Positions 25,288-34,342 of a DNA stretch of 64,000 bases are shown piece after piece. A program made the translations under genes and the position numbers. The stretch is from Parvularcula sp039822105 (GTDB lineage Bacteria; Pseudomonadota; Alphaproteobacteria; Caulobacterales; Parvularculaceae), in assembly GCA_039822105.1 (NCBI GenBank), contig JBCBMW010000004.1, positions 147,283 to 211,282 of the forward strand, read 5' to 3'. The notes under the pieces are model-generated. The model did no database searches. It saw only the letters and a list, made by a program, of their open reading frames with translations, and had not been told where the DNA came from. Within the stretch, counting starts at the first letter, position 1. Each line of letters begins with the position of its first letter.

Positions 25288-26883
25288 ATGGTCGAGATGC
25301 AAGCTTCCGTTCCATGGCTCAGCCTCATCACATTCCTGCCCTTGGTCGGGGCGCTGATGATCATCCTTCGGCGCGCAATCGCAGGCGGCGAAGAAGACGA
25401 GGCGGTGGCGACGTCAGCGAGGCAGGTTGCCCTTCTCACCTCTGCCTTCGTCCTGGTGATCACAGCGTTTGTCTATTTCTCGCTGTTTGATACGTCCGTG
25501 TTGGGCTTCCAGTTGGTGGAGACCAGCGGCTGGTTAGGCCTTGGGATCGGTTATAAACTCGGTGTCGACGGCATTTCGGTGCTCTTCGTTTTCCTCACCG
25601 CCTTCATTATGCCGATCTGCATCTTGGCAAGCTGGACATCGATCAAGTCGCGCGTCGCTGATTTCATGGTCGCGTTTTTGGTGCTTGAGACGGCAATCAT
25701 GGGCGTCTTCACGGCCCTCGATCTCGTTCTCTTCTATGTCTATTTCGAGGCGTCTCTCATTCCGATGTTCTTGATCATCGGCATCTGGGGCAGCCCCGGT
25801 ACCCGCGAGATCTTTGGGCGGACGGTCTCCAACCGTGTTTATGCGGCGTTCAAATTCTTCCTCTACACCTTGCTCGGATCGCTCCTGATGCTGATCGCTA
25901 TTTTGGCGATGTATCTTGAGGTCGGCACGACTGACATTCCGACATTGCTGACGCACGAGTTTGGCCCAGGCATGCAGCGTTGGTTGTGGCTCGCGTTTTT
26001 TGCCAGCTTTGCCGTCAAAATGCCGATGTGGCCGGTGCACACATGGCTGCCCGACGCCCACGTGCAGGCGCCAACCGGCGGCTCCATCGTGCTTGCGGCC
26101 ATCCTTCTGAAAATGGGCGGCTACGGCCTTATCCGGTTCAGCCTGCCGATGTTCCCCGATGCGAGCGTCGCGTTCGCACCGCTGGTCTTTGCGCTATCGG
26201 TGATCGCTATCGTCTACACCTCGCTCGTGGCCTTCGCTCAGGAAGACATGAAGAAGCTGATCGCGTATTCCTCGGTCGCCCATATGGGGTTTGTGACCAT
26301 GGGGATCTTCACCGGCACGCAGCAGGGCATCGACGGCGCGCTCTTCCAGATGTTGAGCCACGGCTTCATCTCGGGCGCGCTGTTTCTCTGTGTCGGGATC
26401 CTTTATGAGCGTCGTCACACGCGTGATATCGCGGCCTATGGGGGGCTCGTGAAGCAGATGAAGGTGTTCGCCTTCTTCTTCCTTTTCTTCAGTATGGCGA
26501 ATGTCGGGCTACCTGGGCTTTCTGGCTTTATCGGCGAGATCTTGACGATGATTGGCGCCTTCCAAGTCAACACCTGGGTTGCAGCGCTCGCGGCCCTCGG
26601 CATGATCCTGTCCGCGGCCTACGGCCTCCGGCTCTACCGCGAAGTGATGTATGATCCGCCCCGGGATGAAAATGCTGAACCGATGATGGATCTCAATCGT
26701 CGTGAGCTTGGGCTGATCACGGCACTCGCGGTGATGACTTTGTATCTCGGCGTGAACCCGTCGCCGACGTTGGGCGTCTTTGCTGTGCCGACGACACCGA
26801 TCAGCGAAAAGTTCACGCAAGCGGCTGATCACCGGAAGACCACAGATGAGACCCACGTGGCGCAAGGGGAGGCGGATCATTGA
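25288..26883 (+). CDS. nuoM: NADH-quinone oxidoreductase subunit M
   Basis: 531 residues, 14 predicted membrane helices (ND4). LVLFYVYFEASLIPMFLIIGIWG contains the conserved Glu of helix 5, MPMWPVHTWLPDAHVQAPTGGS the classic Lys/His motif, and ISGALFLCVGILYERRHTRD a second channel region. Pumps protons when quinone is reduced. ATG at 25288 follows the nuoL stop by four bases; a second ATG nine bases on is possible. Its stop overlaps the start of nuoN. Confidence 0.97.
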   Translation: MVEMQASVPWLSLITFLPLVGALMIILRRAIAGGEEDEAVATSARQVALLTSAFVLVITAFVYFSLFDTSVLGFQLVETSGWLGLGIGYKLGVDGISVLFVFLTAFIMPICILASWTSIKSRVADFMVAFLVLETAIMGVFTALDLVLFYVYFEASLIPMFLIIGIWGSPGTREIFGRTVSNRVYAAFKFFLYTLLGSLLMLIAILAMYLEVGTTDIPTLLTHEFGPGMQRWLWLAFFASFAVKMPMWPVHTWLPDAHVQAPTGGSIVLAAILLKMGGYGLIRFSLPMFPDASVAFAPLVFALSVIAIVYTSLVAFAQEDMKKLIAYSSVAHMGFVTMGIFTGTQQGIDGALFQMLSHGFISGALFLCVGILYERRHTRDIAAYGGLVKQMKVFAFFFLFFSMANVGLPGLSGFIGEILTMIGAFQVNTWVAALAALGMILSAAYGLRLYREVMYDPPRDENAEPMMDLNRRELGLITALAVMTLYLGVNPSPTLGVFAVPTTPISEKFTQAADHRKTTDETHVAQGEADH

Positions 26884-28331
26884 CCCAACCATTGTCTGAC
26901 GTTCAGGTCCTCGCGCCTGAGCTTTTCCTGGCGATCGCGGCCATGACGGCGCTGCTTGCTGGCGTGTTTTTGAAGACGGACGGCACGAAGGAGCTCACTT
27001 GGGCGGGCGCTGCTTGCCTCGTGCTCGCTTGCCTTCTCGTTCCCGGGCCGTCCGAAGGCGCCGTCACGGCTTTCAGCGGTGCGTTCAGCGCCGACAGCTT
27101 CTCTCAGTTTGGGCGGATTGCGGTCTTTTTGACGGCGGCCGTGGCGCTCTTGGTGTCCCAAGCGTTTTTCCAGCTCGAGAAACTGCTGCGCCCGGAATAT
27201 GTTGTGTTGGTGCTGTTGTCGTCGATCGGCATGGCATTGATGGTGACGTCCACCGACCTCATTTCGGTCTATCTGGGCGTCGAGCTCCAGTCGCTCTGCG
27301 TCTACATCATGGCGACGCTCAACCGCGACTCCCGGCGGTCGACGGAAGCGGGGCTCAAATACTTCGTCCTCGGCGCATTGAGTTCTGGCTTCCTGCTTTA
27401 CGGTGCGTCCTTGATCTACGGCTTTACCGGATCGACGCAGTTTTCTGAGATCGCTGCGATTGGCGCCTCAGAGAGCAGCCCGGTTGGCCTCACCTTTGGC
27501 CTTGTGTTCTTCATATCTGCCCTCGCATTCAAGGTTTCAGCAGCGCCTTTCCATATGTGGACGCCGGACGTTTATGAGGGCTCGCCAACACCCGTAACCG
27601 CGTTTCTGGCCGCCGCGCCAAAGCTCGCCGGTATGTTCCTTTTCGGCCGTGTCTTGGTGCAGGCCTTCCCTGGACTGATTGATGACTGGCAGCCGGTTCT
27701 TTGGCTTATCGCTGCATCGTCGATGGTGATTGGGGCGCTCTCGGCCATCGTTCAAACCAATATCAAGCGCCTGATGGCTTACTCGTCCATCGGCCACATG
27801 GGCTACGCCCTCATTGGTTTGACCGCGGGCAGTGAGGCGGGCGTGTCCGGTATGATCAGTTATATGACGATCTATGTTGTCATGACGCTGGGCGTCTTTG
27901 CCTGCATTCTCACCATGCGTCGTCCCGAGGGAATGGCGGAGAACATTTCCGATCTTTCCGGTCTGTCGCAGACCCGGCCTGGCCTCGCGATGATGTTCAC
28001 GGTGCTGTTTCTGTCGCTCGCGGGCATCCCTCCGCTGGTTGGCTTTTTCGCGAAGTTCTACGTTTTTATGGCCGCGGTGGACGAAGGACTCTTCATTCTC
28101 GCTGTTGTGGGTGTGGTGACCAGCGTCATCTCCACCTTCTACTATCTCTCCGTCATCAGAACGATCTGGATGGCTGATCCGACGTCGGAGTTTGTCAAAG
28201 AACAAAGCCCCGCTGTGCGGTTGACCGCATCGGGATCGGCACTCGCTGTGGTTGGCGGCATCGTCTTCCTGGTGGGACCGCTTGCCGGTCTTGCTGCCGT
28301 GGCGGCGCGCGCTCTGTTCCCCGCGCTCTAA
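26880..28331 (+). CDS. nuoN: NADH-quinone oxidoreductase subunit N
   Basis: 483 residues (ND2). STDLISVYLGVELQSLCVYI carries the conserved Glu, KVSAAPFHMWTPDVYEGSPTPVTAF the Lys-containing signature and AYSSIGHMGYALIGL the helix 8 Lys/His region. The start is a TTG at 26880 that overlaps the nuoM stop (TTGA), the only reading consistent with the family N-terminus. Last nuo gene; birA begins directly at the next base after its stop. Confidence 0.96.
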   Translation: MTQPLSDVQVLAPELFLAIAAMTALLAGVFLKTDGTKELTWAGAACLVLACLLVPGPSEGAVTAFSGAFSADSFSQFGRIAVFLTAAVALLVSQAFFQLEKLLRPEYVVLVLLSSIGMALMVTSTDLISVYLGVELQSLCVYIMATLNRDSRRSTEAGLKYFVLGALSSGFLLYGASLIYGFTGSTQFSEIAAIGASESSPVGLTFGLVFFISALAFKVSAAPFHMWTPDVYEGSPTPVTAFLAAAPKLAGMFLFGRVLVQAFPGLIDDWQPVLWLIAASSMVIGALSAIVQTNIKRLMAYSSIGHMGYALIGLTAGSEAGVSGMISYMTIYVVMTLGVFACILTMRRPEGMAENISDLSGLSQTRPGLAMMFTVLFLSLAGIPPLVGFFAKFYVFMAAVDEGLFILAVVGVVTSVISTFYYLSVIRTIWMADPTSEFVKEQSPAVRLTASGSALAVVGGIVFLVGPLAGLAAVAARALFPAL

Positions 28332-29057
28332 GTGTTAGAGCACCGCAGGCTCGCAGAAACCGGCTCTACCAATGATGATGCACGCGCGGCGTTTGAGGCG
28401 GGCGCGTCTCGTCCGTTGCTGATCAGTGCCGGGCTGCAAACGGCGGGCAAGGGGCGTCATGGACGCGCATGGAGCCATGACCCTGACAATTTTGCGGGGT
28501 CGTTCCTTGTTGATACGGGGGAGCAGGCTCGGCGTGTGCCCGGTGCGGTTTCCCTGCTTGCCGGTCTTGCGGTTCGCGATGCGCTGATTGCTGAAGGCGC
28601 TGATCCTGGCGCCTTGCAGCTCAAATGGCCGAACGATGTTCTTGTCTCGGGCGAGAAGGTCGCTGGCCTTTTGAGCAGCTTCATTCAGCAAGGCACCGAT
28701 GTCGCGATGATCATCGGGATTGGTGTCAATCTGGCGTCACCGCCCGGAGAGACGGTCTTTCCGGCCCGTGCTGTTTTTGCGCGGGAGCATGCGCCAGACC
28801 CCAAGTTGTTCGGCGATCAGTTGGGAAGGCGGCTCCTCGGACTGCTTGCCCAGCTTGAGGAAAAGGGCGCTTGGGTGATCCTCGAGGCCTGGCGAACCCA
28901 TGCCTGGCGGCTTGGTGAGGACATCACCATGCGGCGGGATGAGGGCGAGGGCCTCAGCGGGCGTTTTGAGGATATCGACCAGGAGGGACGCCTTCTTTTG
29001 CGCCTCGACGACGGCTCGCTTGAAACCATTGCCGCAGGCGACGCCGCGCCCAGGTGA
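28332..29057 (+). CDS. birA: biotin--[acetyl-CoA-carboxylase] ligase
   Basis: 241 residues. Class I enzyme without the DNA-binding domain, so it only attaches biotin to the BCCP subunit through biotinyl-AMP and does not repress biotin genes. ETGSTNDDAR near the N-terminus, QTAGKGRHGRAWSH (the GRGRxG-like biotin/AMP loop, here GKGRHGR), LQLKWPNDVLVSGEKVAGLL and IGIGVNL are visible. GTG start immediately follows the TAA of nuoN with no gap. birA after nuoN is common in alphaproteobacteria. Confidence 0.94.
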   Translation: MLEHRRLAETGSTNDDARAAFEAGASRPLLISAGLQTAGKGRHGRAWSHDPDNFAGSFLVDTGEQARRVPGAVSLLAGLAVRDALIAEGADPGALQLKWPNDVLVSGEKVAGLLSSFIQQGTDVAMIIGIGVNLASPPGETVFPARAVFAREHAPDPKLFGDQLGRRLLGLLAQLEEKGAWVILEAWRTHAWRLGEDITMRRDEGEGLSGRFEDIDQEGRLLLRLDDGSLETIAAGDAAPR

Positions 29058-29088
29058 CGGGCGCTGCGGTTTCGGGCAGAGAGGTCCG

Positions 29089-29862
29089 ATGCTGTTGGCG
29101 ATTGATGTCGGGAACACCAATACGGTTTTTGCGCTGCTCCATGAGGACAAGACTCTGGAGAGCTGGCGCGCGGCCACGACTCCAGAGCGCACGGCGGACG
29201 AGTACGCCGTTTGGCTGCTGCAGCTCCTCAACTTGAGTGGGCACGGCGATCTTAGCCTCATCGATCGCTGCATCATCTCCACCGTGGTGCCCCAGTCACT
29301 TTTCCATCTCCGCAACCTCGCGCGCCGCTACTTCAATGTGGAGCCGATGGTGGTGGGCCCCGACATACCAGGCGTCGCTGTGCGGATCGACAAGCCCAGT
29401 GAGGCCGGAGCGGACCGGCTTGTGGGTGCTGTTGGTGGGTTCATCACCTATGGTGGTCCACTGATCATCGTTGATAGCGGGACCGCGACGACCTTTGACA
29501 TCGTTGGCACAGACGGCGGGTTTGAAGGCGGGGTGATCTCACCAGGGATCAATCTCAGTCAGAAGGCGCTGCATGAGGCTGCCGCCCAACTCCCGCGGAT
29601 AGCGATCGCGAAGCCCGAGCGCGCAATTGGAACCTCGACCATCACGGCGCTCCAGTCTGGCATTTTCTATGGCTATATCGGTCTTATCGAAGGAATGATC
29701 GCGCGCATTAAGTCGGAATACGGATCACCGATGACCGTTGTGGCGACGGGCGGGATTTCGTCGCTGTTCGAAGGCGTGACCAGCGCCATTGACCATTTCG
29801 ATACTGATCTGACCATCCGGGGCCTGAACGAAATTGCCAAAAGATTGACGAGCGGATCATAG
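29089..29862 (+). CDS. coaX: type III pantothenate kinase
   Basis: 257 residues. Phosphorylates pantothenate in the first step of coenzyme A synthesis; type III enzymes are insensitive to CoA feedback and need a monovalent cation. ASKHA-fold motifs are MLLAIDVGNTNTVFAL at the N-terminus, PSEAGADRLVGAVGG (pantothenate site, about 100-115) and LIIVDSGTATTFDIV. The open frame extends upstream through the end of birA, but ATG 29089 with GAGG nearby gives the family start. Confidence 0.95.
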   Translation: MLLAIDVGNTNTVFALLHEDKTLESWRAATTPERTADEYAVWLLQLLNLSGHGDLSLIDRCIISTVVPQSLFHLRNLARRYFNVEPMVVGPDIPGVAVRIDKPSEAGADRLVGAVGGFITYGGPLIIVDSGTATTFDIVGTDGGFEGGVISPGINLSQKALHEAAAQLPRIAIAKPERAIGTSTITALQSGIFYGYIGLIEGMIARIKSEYGSPMTVVATGGISSLFEGVTSAIDHFDTDLTIRGLNEIAKRLTSGS

Positions 29863-29870
29863 GAACACGT

Positions 29871-31538
29871 ATGACAGACGAACTCGTCTTCTTGCCCCTC
29901 GGCGGGTCTGGTGAGATTGGGATGAACCTCAATCTCTACGCCTTTGGGCCAGCAGATCGTCGCCAGTGGCTGATGATCGACTGCGGCGTCACCTTTGCTG
30001 GCGATGACCTGCCCGGGATCGATCTCATTACGCCGGACCCTGATTATCTTCTCGATGATCTTGATAACGGCGGCGAGTTTCTGGGGCTCATCTTGACCCA
30101 TGGGCACGAGGATCACATCGGTGCTGTCGCCCATCTTTGGCCAGGGTTTGAAGGGCCGATCTACGCCACGCCCTTTACGGCAGAACTCGTTCGGCGGAAG
30201 TTTGCTGATCTGGGGATGATCGACGTTCCGATCCACGTCGTCGATCTCGGCGCTTCGTTTGAGCTCGGTCCTTTTGCCATCGAGTATGTGACGCTCACCC
30301 ATTCGATCCCGGAGCCCAACGCGATCGCGCTTCGAACTCCGTTAGGTACCGTTCTGCACACGGGCGATTTCAAGATCGATCCGGCGCCTGTTCTTGGGCC
30401 GCATACGGATCGGAAGGCACTTGAGAGCATCGGCCGGGACGGCGTCCTCGCGATGGTATGCGACAGCACCAATGTCTTTTCTGAAGGCGTCTCGGGCTCA
30501 GAAAGCGATGTCGCCGAGACGCTGACCCAGATCATAGCTGAGCAGAAGGGCCGCGTTGCTGTCACGACCTTCGCATCCAATGTCTCTCGGCTCGTCTCGG
30601 TCTGCCGCGCAGCGGTCAAAGCGGACCGATCCGTATGCCTCCTTGGCCGGTCTATGCTGCGCATGATCGATGTCGCAAAGCAGGTGGATCTGCTGCCGCC
30701 GGGTGTTTCCTTTGTGGAGCCTAGCGAGGCAGGCTACCTGCCCAATGACAAAGTCCTTTACCTCTGCACTGGAAGTCAGGGCGAGGAGAGGGCGGCCCTC
30801 GCCAGGATCGCTCGCGACGACCATCCAGAACTGGTCTTGGGCGACGGCGATACGGTGATTTTCAGTTCAAAGATCATCCCCGGAAACGAAAAACCCATCT
30901 ATGGATTGATGAACCAGCTGGCTGAGGCGGGCGTCACGGTCATCACGGAAAGTGATGCGTTCATCCATGTCTCCGGGCACCCGTGTCGCGACGAGTTGAA
31001 AGACATGTATGGCATGGTGCGCCCGCAAATCGCGATTCCTGTGCATGGCGAGGCGCGGCATCTGGCCGAGCACGGTGCTTTTGCCACGACGATCGGCGCA
31101 CAGCGTTCGATCGTCCCCAAAAACGGCGACCTCATTCGTTTGGCGCCGGGCCGAGCTGAGCGGATCGACGAAGTGCCCGCTGGCCGGCTCTATCTCGATG
31201 GCCGGATCTTGGTCGCGGATGGTGACCAAGCTCTGCGCGAGCGGCGCCGGTTGAGCGAAGACGGCATGGTGGTCGTCGCGGTCGCCATTGATAACAAGGG
31301 CAAGATCAAGGATCGCCACCCCGTTGTTGTCAAAGGCGTGCCGCGGACGGATGAAGAGGGCGATGATCTTCCGAGCTTGATTGAAGACGCCGTCGACGAG
31401 GCGCTCGACGCTTTGCCGCGGCCCCGCCGCATGGACGACAAAGAGCTTGAGAACCATATCCGCCGAGCGATCCGATCAGAGCTTGGCCCGCGTTGGGGCA
31501 AGCGGTCCGATATCGCTGTCTTGATACTGAGGGTCTGA
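29871..31538 (+). CDS. rnj: ribonuclease J
   Basis: 555 residues. Metallo-beta-lactamase/beta-CASP exo- and endoribonuclease. THGHEDHIGA is the zinc motif (about 82-91), THSIPEPNA and HTGDFKIDPAP the next ligands, the beta-CASP part follows (TTFASNVSRL, CTGSQGE), then SGHPCRDELKDMYGMVRPQ and a C-terminal domain of about 110 residues. In alphaproteobacteria it processes 5' monophosphorylated RNA and the 23S rRNA end. AGGAA precedes the ATG; gap to coaX is eight bases. Confidence 0.95.
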   Translation: MTDELVFLPLGGSGEIGMNLNLYAFGPADRRQWLMIDCGVTFAGDDLPGIDLITPDPDYLLDDLDNGGEFLGLILTHGHEDHIGAVAHLWPGFEGPIYATPFTAELVRRKFADLGMIDVPIHVVDLGASFELGPFAIEYVTLTHSIPEPNAIALRTPLGTVLHTGDFKIDPAPVLGPHTDRKALESIGRDGVLAMVCDSTNVFSEGVSGSESDVAETLTQIIAEQKGRVAVTTFASNVSRLVSVCRAAVKADRSVCLLGRSMLRMIDVAKQVDLLPPGVSFVEPSEAGYLPNDKVLYLCTGSQGEERAALARIARDDHPELVLGDGDTVIFSSKIIPGNEKPIYGLMNQLAEAGVTVITESDAFIHVSGHPCRDELKDMYGMVRPQIAIPVHGEARHLAEHGAFATTIGAQRSIVPKNGDLIRLAPGRAERIDEVPAGRLYLDGRILVADGDQALRERRRLSEDGMVVVAVAIDNKGKIKDRHPVVVKGVPRTDEEGDDLPSLIEDAVDEALDALPRPRRMDDKELENHIRRAIRSELGPRWGKRSDIAVLILRV

Positions 31539-31540
31539 GC

Positions 31541-31789
31541 ATGAGCATTCCCGGCGCGGTGATCAGTTTCATTCTCATTTGGTGGCTGTGTCTCTTCACG
31601 GTGCTCCCTATGCGTCATAAAGGCGTGGCCGAGGAGCCTGAACGCCACGCCAAAGGTGCCGATCGCGGGGCGCCCGTTGATCCGGCGATCTGGTGGAAGG
31701 TGAAAACCACGACCCTGATTGCCGTTCCTGTGTGGGCCATCGTAGCCCTGGTGATCGCAAGCGGCGTTTTCGACCCAGCGCGAGGATAA
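31541..31789 (+). CDS. DUF1467 family membrane protein
   Basis: 82 residues, two membrane helices (about 4-20 and 54-75) around a polar loop containing EEPERHAKGADRGAPVDP and a conserved WWKVKTTT entry to helix 2. The gene begins two bases after the RNase J stop, a conserved position in this class. Function unknown. An in-frame ATG 48 bases upstream lies within the RNase J gene and is less likely. Confidence 0.88.
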   Translation: MSIPGAVISFILIWWLCLFTVLPMRHKGVAEEPERHAKGADRGAPVDPAIWWKVKTTTLIAVPVWAIVALVIASGVFDPARG

Positions 31790-31861
31790 GCGCAGCCTCT
31801 CAGTTGCCTGGACGGGCGTTGCGGTTATGGTGCGCGCGTCGACAAGGGAGGTTGACCAAGC

Positions 31862-33325
31862 GTGTCTGAGTCCATGACGCCCCAGCCGACGTCGGCGCCG
31901 GGGCCATCCTCCAAACCACCGGTCGACACCGAACAGCCGCTGGATGAGCGGGGCTCGCTCAGCTCTGACTTTGTCCGGAACATTCGCGATCTGATCGAAG
32001 AGGAGGCGTTTGACGACGTTCGCCGCCTGGCAGCGGAGCTGCGCCCCGCCGACATCGCGGACCTCATTGAGCAGGTCAGCGACGACGAAAGTCGCAGCTT
32101 CCTCACGATCATCGGTGACGCGTTGCCAGCGGAAACGCTGGCTGAGCTTGAGGAAGCCGCTCGCGACCTCGTCATTGAAGCTCTCCCTACAGAGCAATTG
32201 GCGGAGGCCGTTGCCGAACTTGATTCCGACGAGGCGGCCTTCGTTGTCGAGGATATGGACGACGCGGAGCGAGAAGAGCTTCTCGCCGAGATGCCGATCG
32301 CTGATCGCCTCGCACTCCAGGCTGCCCTTGAGTATGACGAGGACAGCGCCGGTCGTTTGATGCAGCGCGAGGTCTTCGCTGCGCCCGGCTATTGGAACGT
32401 AGGCCAGATCCTTGATCGCTTGCGGTCAGTGGAGCGGCTGCCGGAGACGTTTTACGATGTCTACGTCGTTGATCCCGGTTATAAAGTCCTCGGCCTAGTT
32501 CCGCTCAGCCGGTTCATCAAAGCCAAGCGCAGCACCCTTGTCACGGACCTCATCGTTCCTGATCCCATCGTGCTTGACGCCAAGATGGACCAGGAGGAGG
32601 TCGCCTATCTCTTTGAAAAATATAACCTGATTTCAGCGCCGGTGGTCGACGACTCCCAGCGTCTCGTCGGTATGATCACGGTGGATGACGTCGTTGAGAT
32701 TGTGCACGAGGAGGCGGACGAAGACATGCTGGCACTGGCGGGTGTCGCGTCCGACGACAATTCGATCAATGTGTCCGTGCGTAAGGTCGCGCGATCCCGT
32801 TTTGCGTGGCTTCTCGTTAATCTTGGTACGGCGATTTTGGCCAGTGTGGTGATTGGGCTGTTTGATGCCACCATTGAACAAATGGTGGCGCTTGCTGTTC
32901 TGATGCCGATCGTGGCATCGATGGGCGGCAATGCTGGCACACAGACGATGACTGTCGCTGTACGGAACCTTTCAAACCGCAGCCTAACAGCGACCAACAT
33001 GTTGCGGGCGGTGTGGCGAGAGACGGCGGTTTCGACTCTCAATGGCTTTGCCTTCGCTGTGCTGATGGGGCTTGCGGCAGCGGCCTGGTACGATGTTCTT
33101 GTGGGGGCGCCGCGAACGGACGCTGTTGCGCTCGGTCTGGTTCTCGCGGGCGCCATGGTGATCAATATGATCTGCGCGGGGCTCGCCGGGATCTTGGTGC
33201 CGGTGGGGCTTGAGAGGGTAGGGCAGGACCCCGCCGTCAGTTCAGCCGTATTCGTCACCACAGTGACGGACGTTGTCGGCTTCTTCGCGTTCTTAGGACT
33301 CTCGGCGCTGTTCCTGGTCGGCTAA
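31862..33325 (+). CDS. mgtE: magnesium transporter MgtE
   Basis: 487 residues. N-terminal helical superhelix domain (about 25-150; LRPADIADLIEQVSDDES), two CBS domains (about 155-275) and a five-helix membrane domain (about 310-487) with the pore helix region MPIVASMGGNAGTQTMTVAVR, where the conserved NAGTQ lines the Mg2+ site. The cytosolic domains close the pore at high Mg2+. GTG start at 31862; ATG four codons on is an alternative. No Mg riboswitch is visible in the 72-base gap before it. Confidence 0.95.
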   Translation: MSESMTPQPTSAPGPSSKPPVDTEQPLDERGSLSSDFVRNIRDLIEEEAFDDVRRLAAELRPADIADLIEQVSDDESRSFLTIIGDALPAETLAELEEAARDLVIEALPTEQLAEAVAELDSDEAAFVVEDMDDAEREELLAEMPIADRLALQAALEYDEDSAGRLMQREVFAAPGYWNVGQILDRLRSVERLPETFYDVYVVDPGYKVLGLVPLSRFIKAKRSTLVTDLIVPDPIVLDAKMDQEEVAYLFEKYNLISAPVVDDSQRLVGMITVDDVVEIVHEEADEDMLALAGVASDDNSINVSVRKVARSRFAWLLVNLGTAILASVVIGLFDATIEQMVALAVLMPIVASMGGNAGTQTMTVAVRNLSNRSLTATNMLRAVWRETAVSTLNGFAFAVLMGLAAAAWYDVLVGAPRTDAVALGLVLAGAMVINMICAGLAGILVPVGLERVGQDPAVSSAVFVTTVTDVVGFFAFLGLSALFLVG

Positions 33326-33329
33326 GTTC

Positions 33330-33977
33330 TTAGCAGAACCCAGCTTTCTTGAGGATCTGGTGCGCCTTGATCACCTCTTGGAGCTGCTCTTCGGCGGAGC
33401 GGTCGCCTTCATTGCTGTCCGGGTGGAAACGTTTGACGAGCTCGGCGTAGCGCCGACGCAGCTCGCTTGAGGAGGCATTCGGCTTCAAATTCATGGTGCG
33501 GAAGGCCTGCAGCTGCAGCCGAGTTAGGCGGCGGCCCTCGCGGTAGACATCGCCCTTGGCGTCGGAATTTTCGATCCGCGTGCGGCCGCCCACGGCGTTG
33601 TCGATTTCGTGGAGCCCATCAAGACCAGCGCGCGCTGCCGCCGACGCACGACCGTTTTTGGAAAACTGCCAGGTCGGCCGGTCGCCGTAGCGGGCCTGGT
33701 CGCGCATCGCTGCGGCCTGGGCGTCGGTTTTGCCTTCAAAGAAGTTCCAGTTCTTGTTGTGCTCCCGGGCGCAGCCGGTGCACAGCCAAAGATACTCATC
33801 CATCTGATCAGGCGATTTCGGTGCCCGAGTCTCAGCCGGATTGTTGCACCCCTCGACGTCGCATGTCCGCGTCTCGGTTTTCGCCCAACTTTTCTTGGCG
33901 TTCTTCGAGCCCTTGGTGGGCTTAATCCGGATATCGAACCCGTGACGTGGGCGGTAGCTATACTGGTCGTCGGCCAT
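33330..33977 (-). CDS. DnaJ-domain protein with N-terminal zinc-site region
   Basis: 215 residues. A J-domain lies at the C-terminus (about 155-213) with YAELVKRFHPDSN carrying the HPD tripeptide that stimulates DnaK ATPase. The N-terminal part has two CxxC-like pairs (CDVEGC and CTGC, about 40-75), suggesting a small zinc-binding module. This order, with the J-domain last, is typical of a conserved alphaproteobacterial DnaJ-like protein often found beside bolA, as here. Start chosen at MADDQYSYRPRHGFD. It converges on mgtE four bases away. Confidence 0.9.
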   Translation of the reverse strand: MADDQYSYRPRHGFDIRIKPTKGSKNAKKSWAKTETRTCDVEGCNNPAETRAPKSPDQMDEYLWLCTGCAREHNKNWNFFEGKTDAQAAAMRDQARYGDRPTWQFSKNGRASAAARAGLDGLHEIDNAVGGRTRIENSDAKGDVYREGRRLTRLQLQAFRTMNLKPNASSSELRRRYAELVKRFHPDSNEGDRSAEEQLQEVIKAHQILKKAGFC

Positions 33978-34069
33978 GGCTTGATTATGGTCCTCACTGC
34001 GGCTTCGAACCAGCCTTGACTTGAGGCGGGATCGTGTGCCGACTGCGGCATTTTTCAAGGGTGAACGTG

Positions 34070-34342
34070 ATGGGCGTTGTGGCGGAAACAATTGAGCAAA
34101 AACTGACGGCAGCCTTTGCCCCGGAGGCGCTCGATATTGTGGACCAAAGCCACCTGCACAAGGGGCATGCGGGCGCACCCGAGGGCGGGGAGAGCCATTT
34201 CCGCGTCCGAATCGTCAGTGCATCCTTTGATGGCCAAAACCGGGTCGCGCGTCAGCGCGCGGTGAACGCGGCCCTCAAAGACGAGCTTGCCGGCCCCGTT
34301 CACGCCTTGTCAGTTCAGGCGTTGGCACCCGGAGAAGCCTGA
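34070..34342 (+). CDS. bolA: BolA family protein
   Basis: 90 residues. Pattern EQKLTAAFAPEALDIVDQSHLHKGHAG and SHFRVRIVSASFDGQNRVARQR with HALSVQAL at the end is the BolA fold. The single conserved HLHKGH stretch binds 2Fe-2S clusters with monothiol glutaredoxins; BolA proteins act in iron-sulphur trafficking and stress growth control. AAGGG lies eight bases before the ATG at 34070. The 3' end overlaps the convergent efflux gene by 28 bases. Divergent from the DnaJ-like gene. Confidence 0.93.
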   Translation: MGVVAETIEQKLTAAFAPEALDIVDQSHLHKGHAGAPEGGESHFRVRIVSASFDGQNRVARQRAVNAALKDELAGPVHALSVQALAPGEA

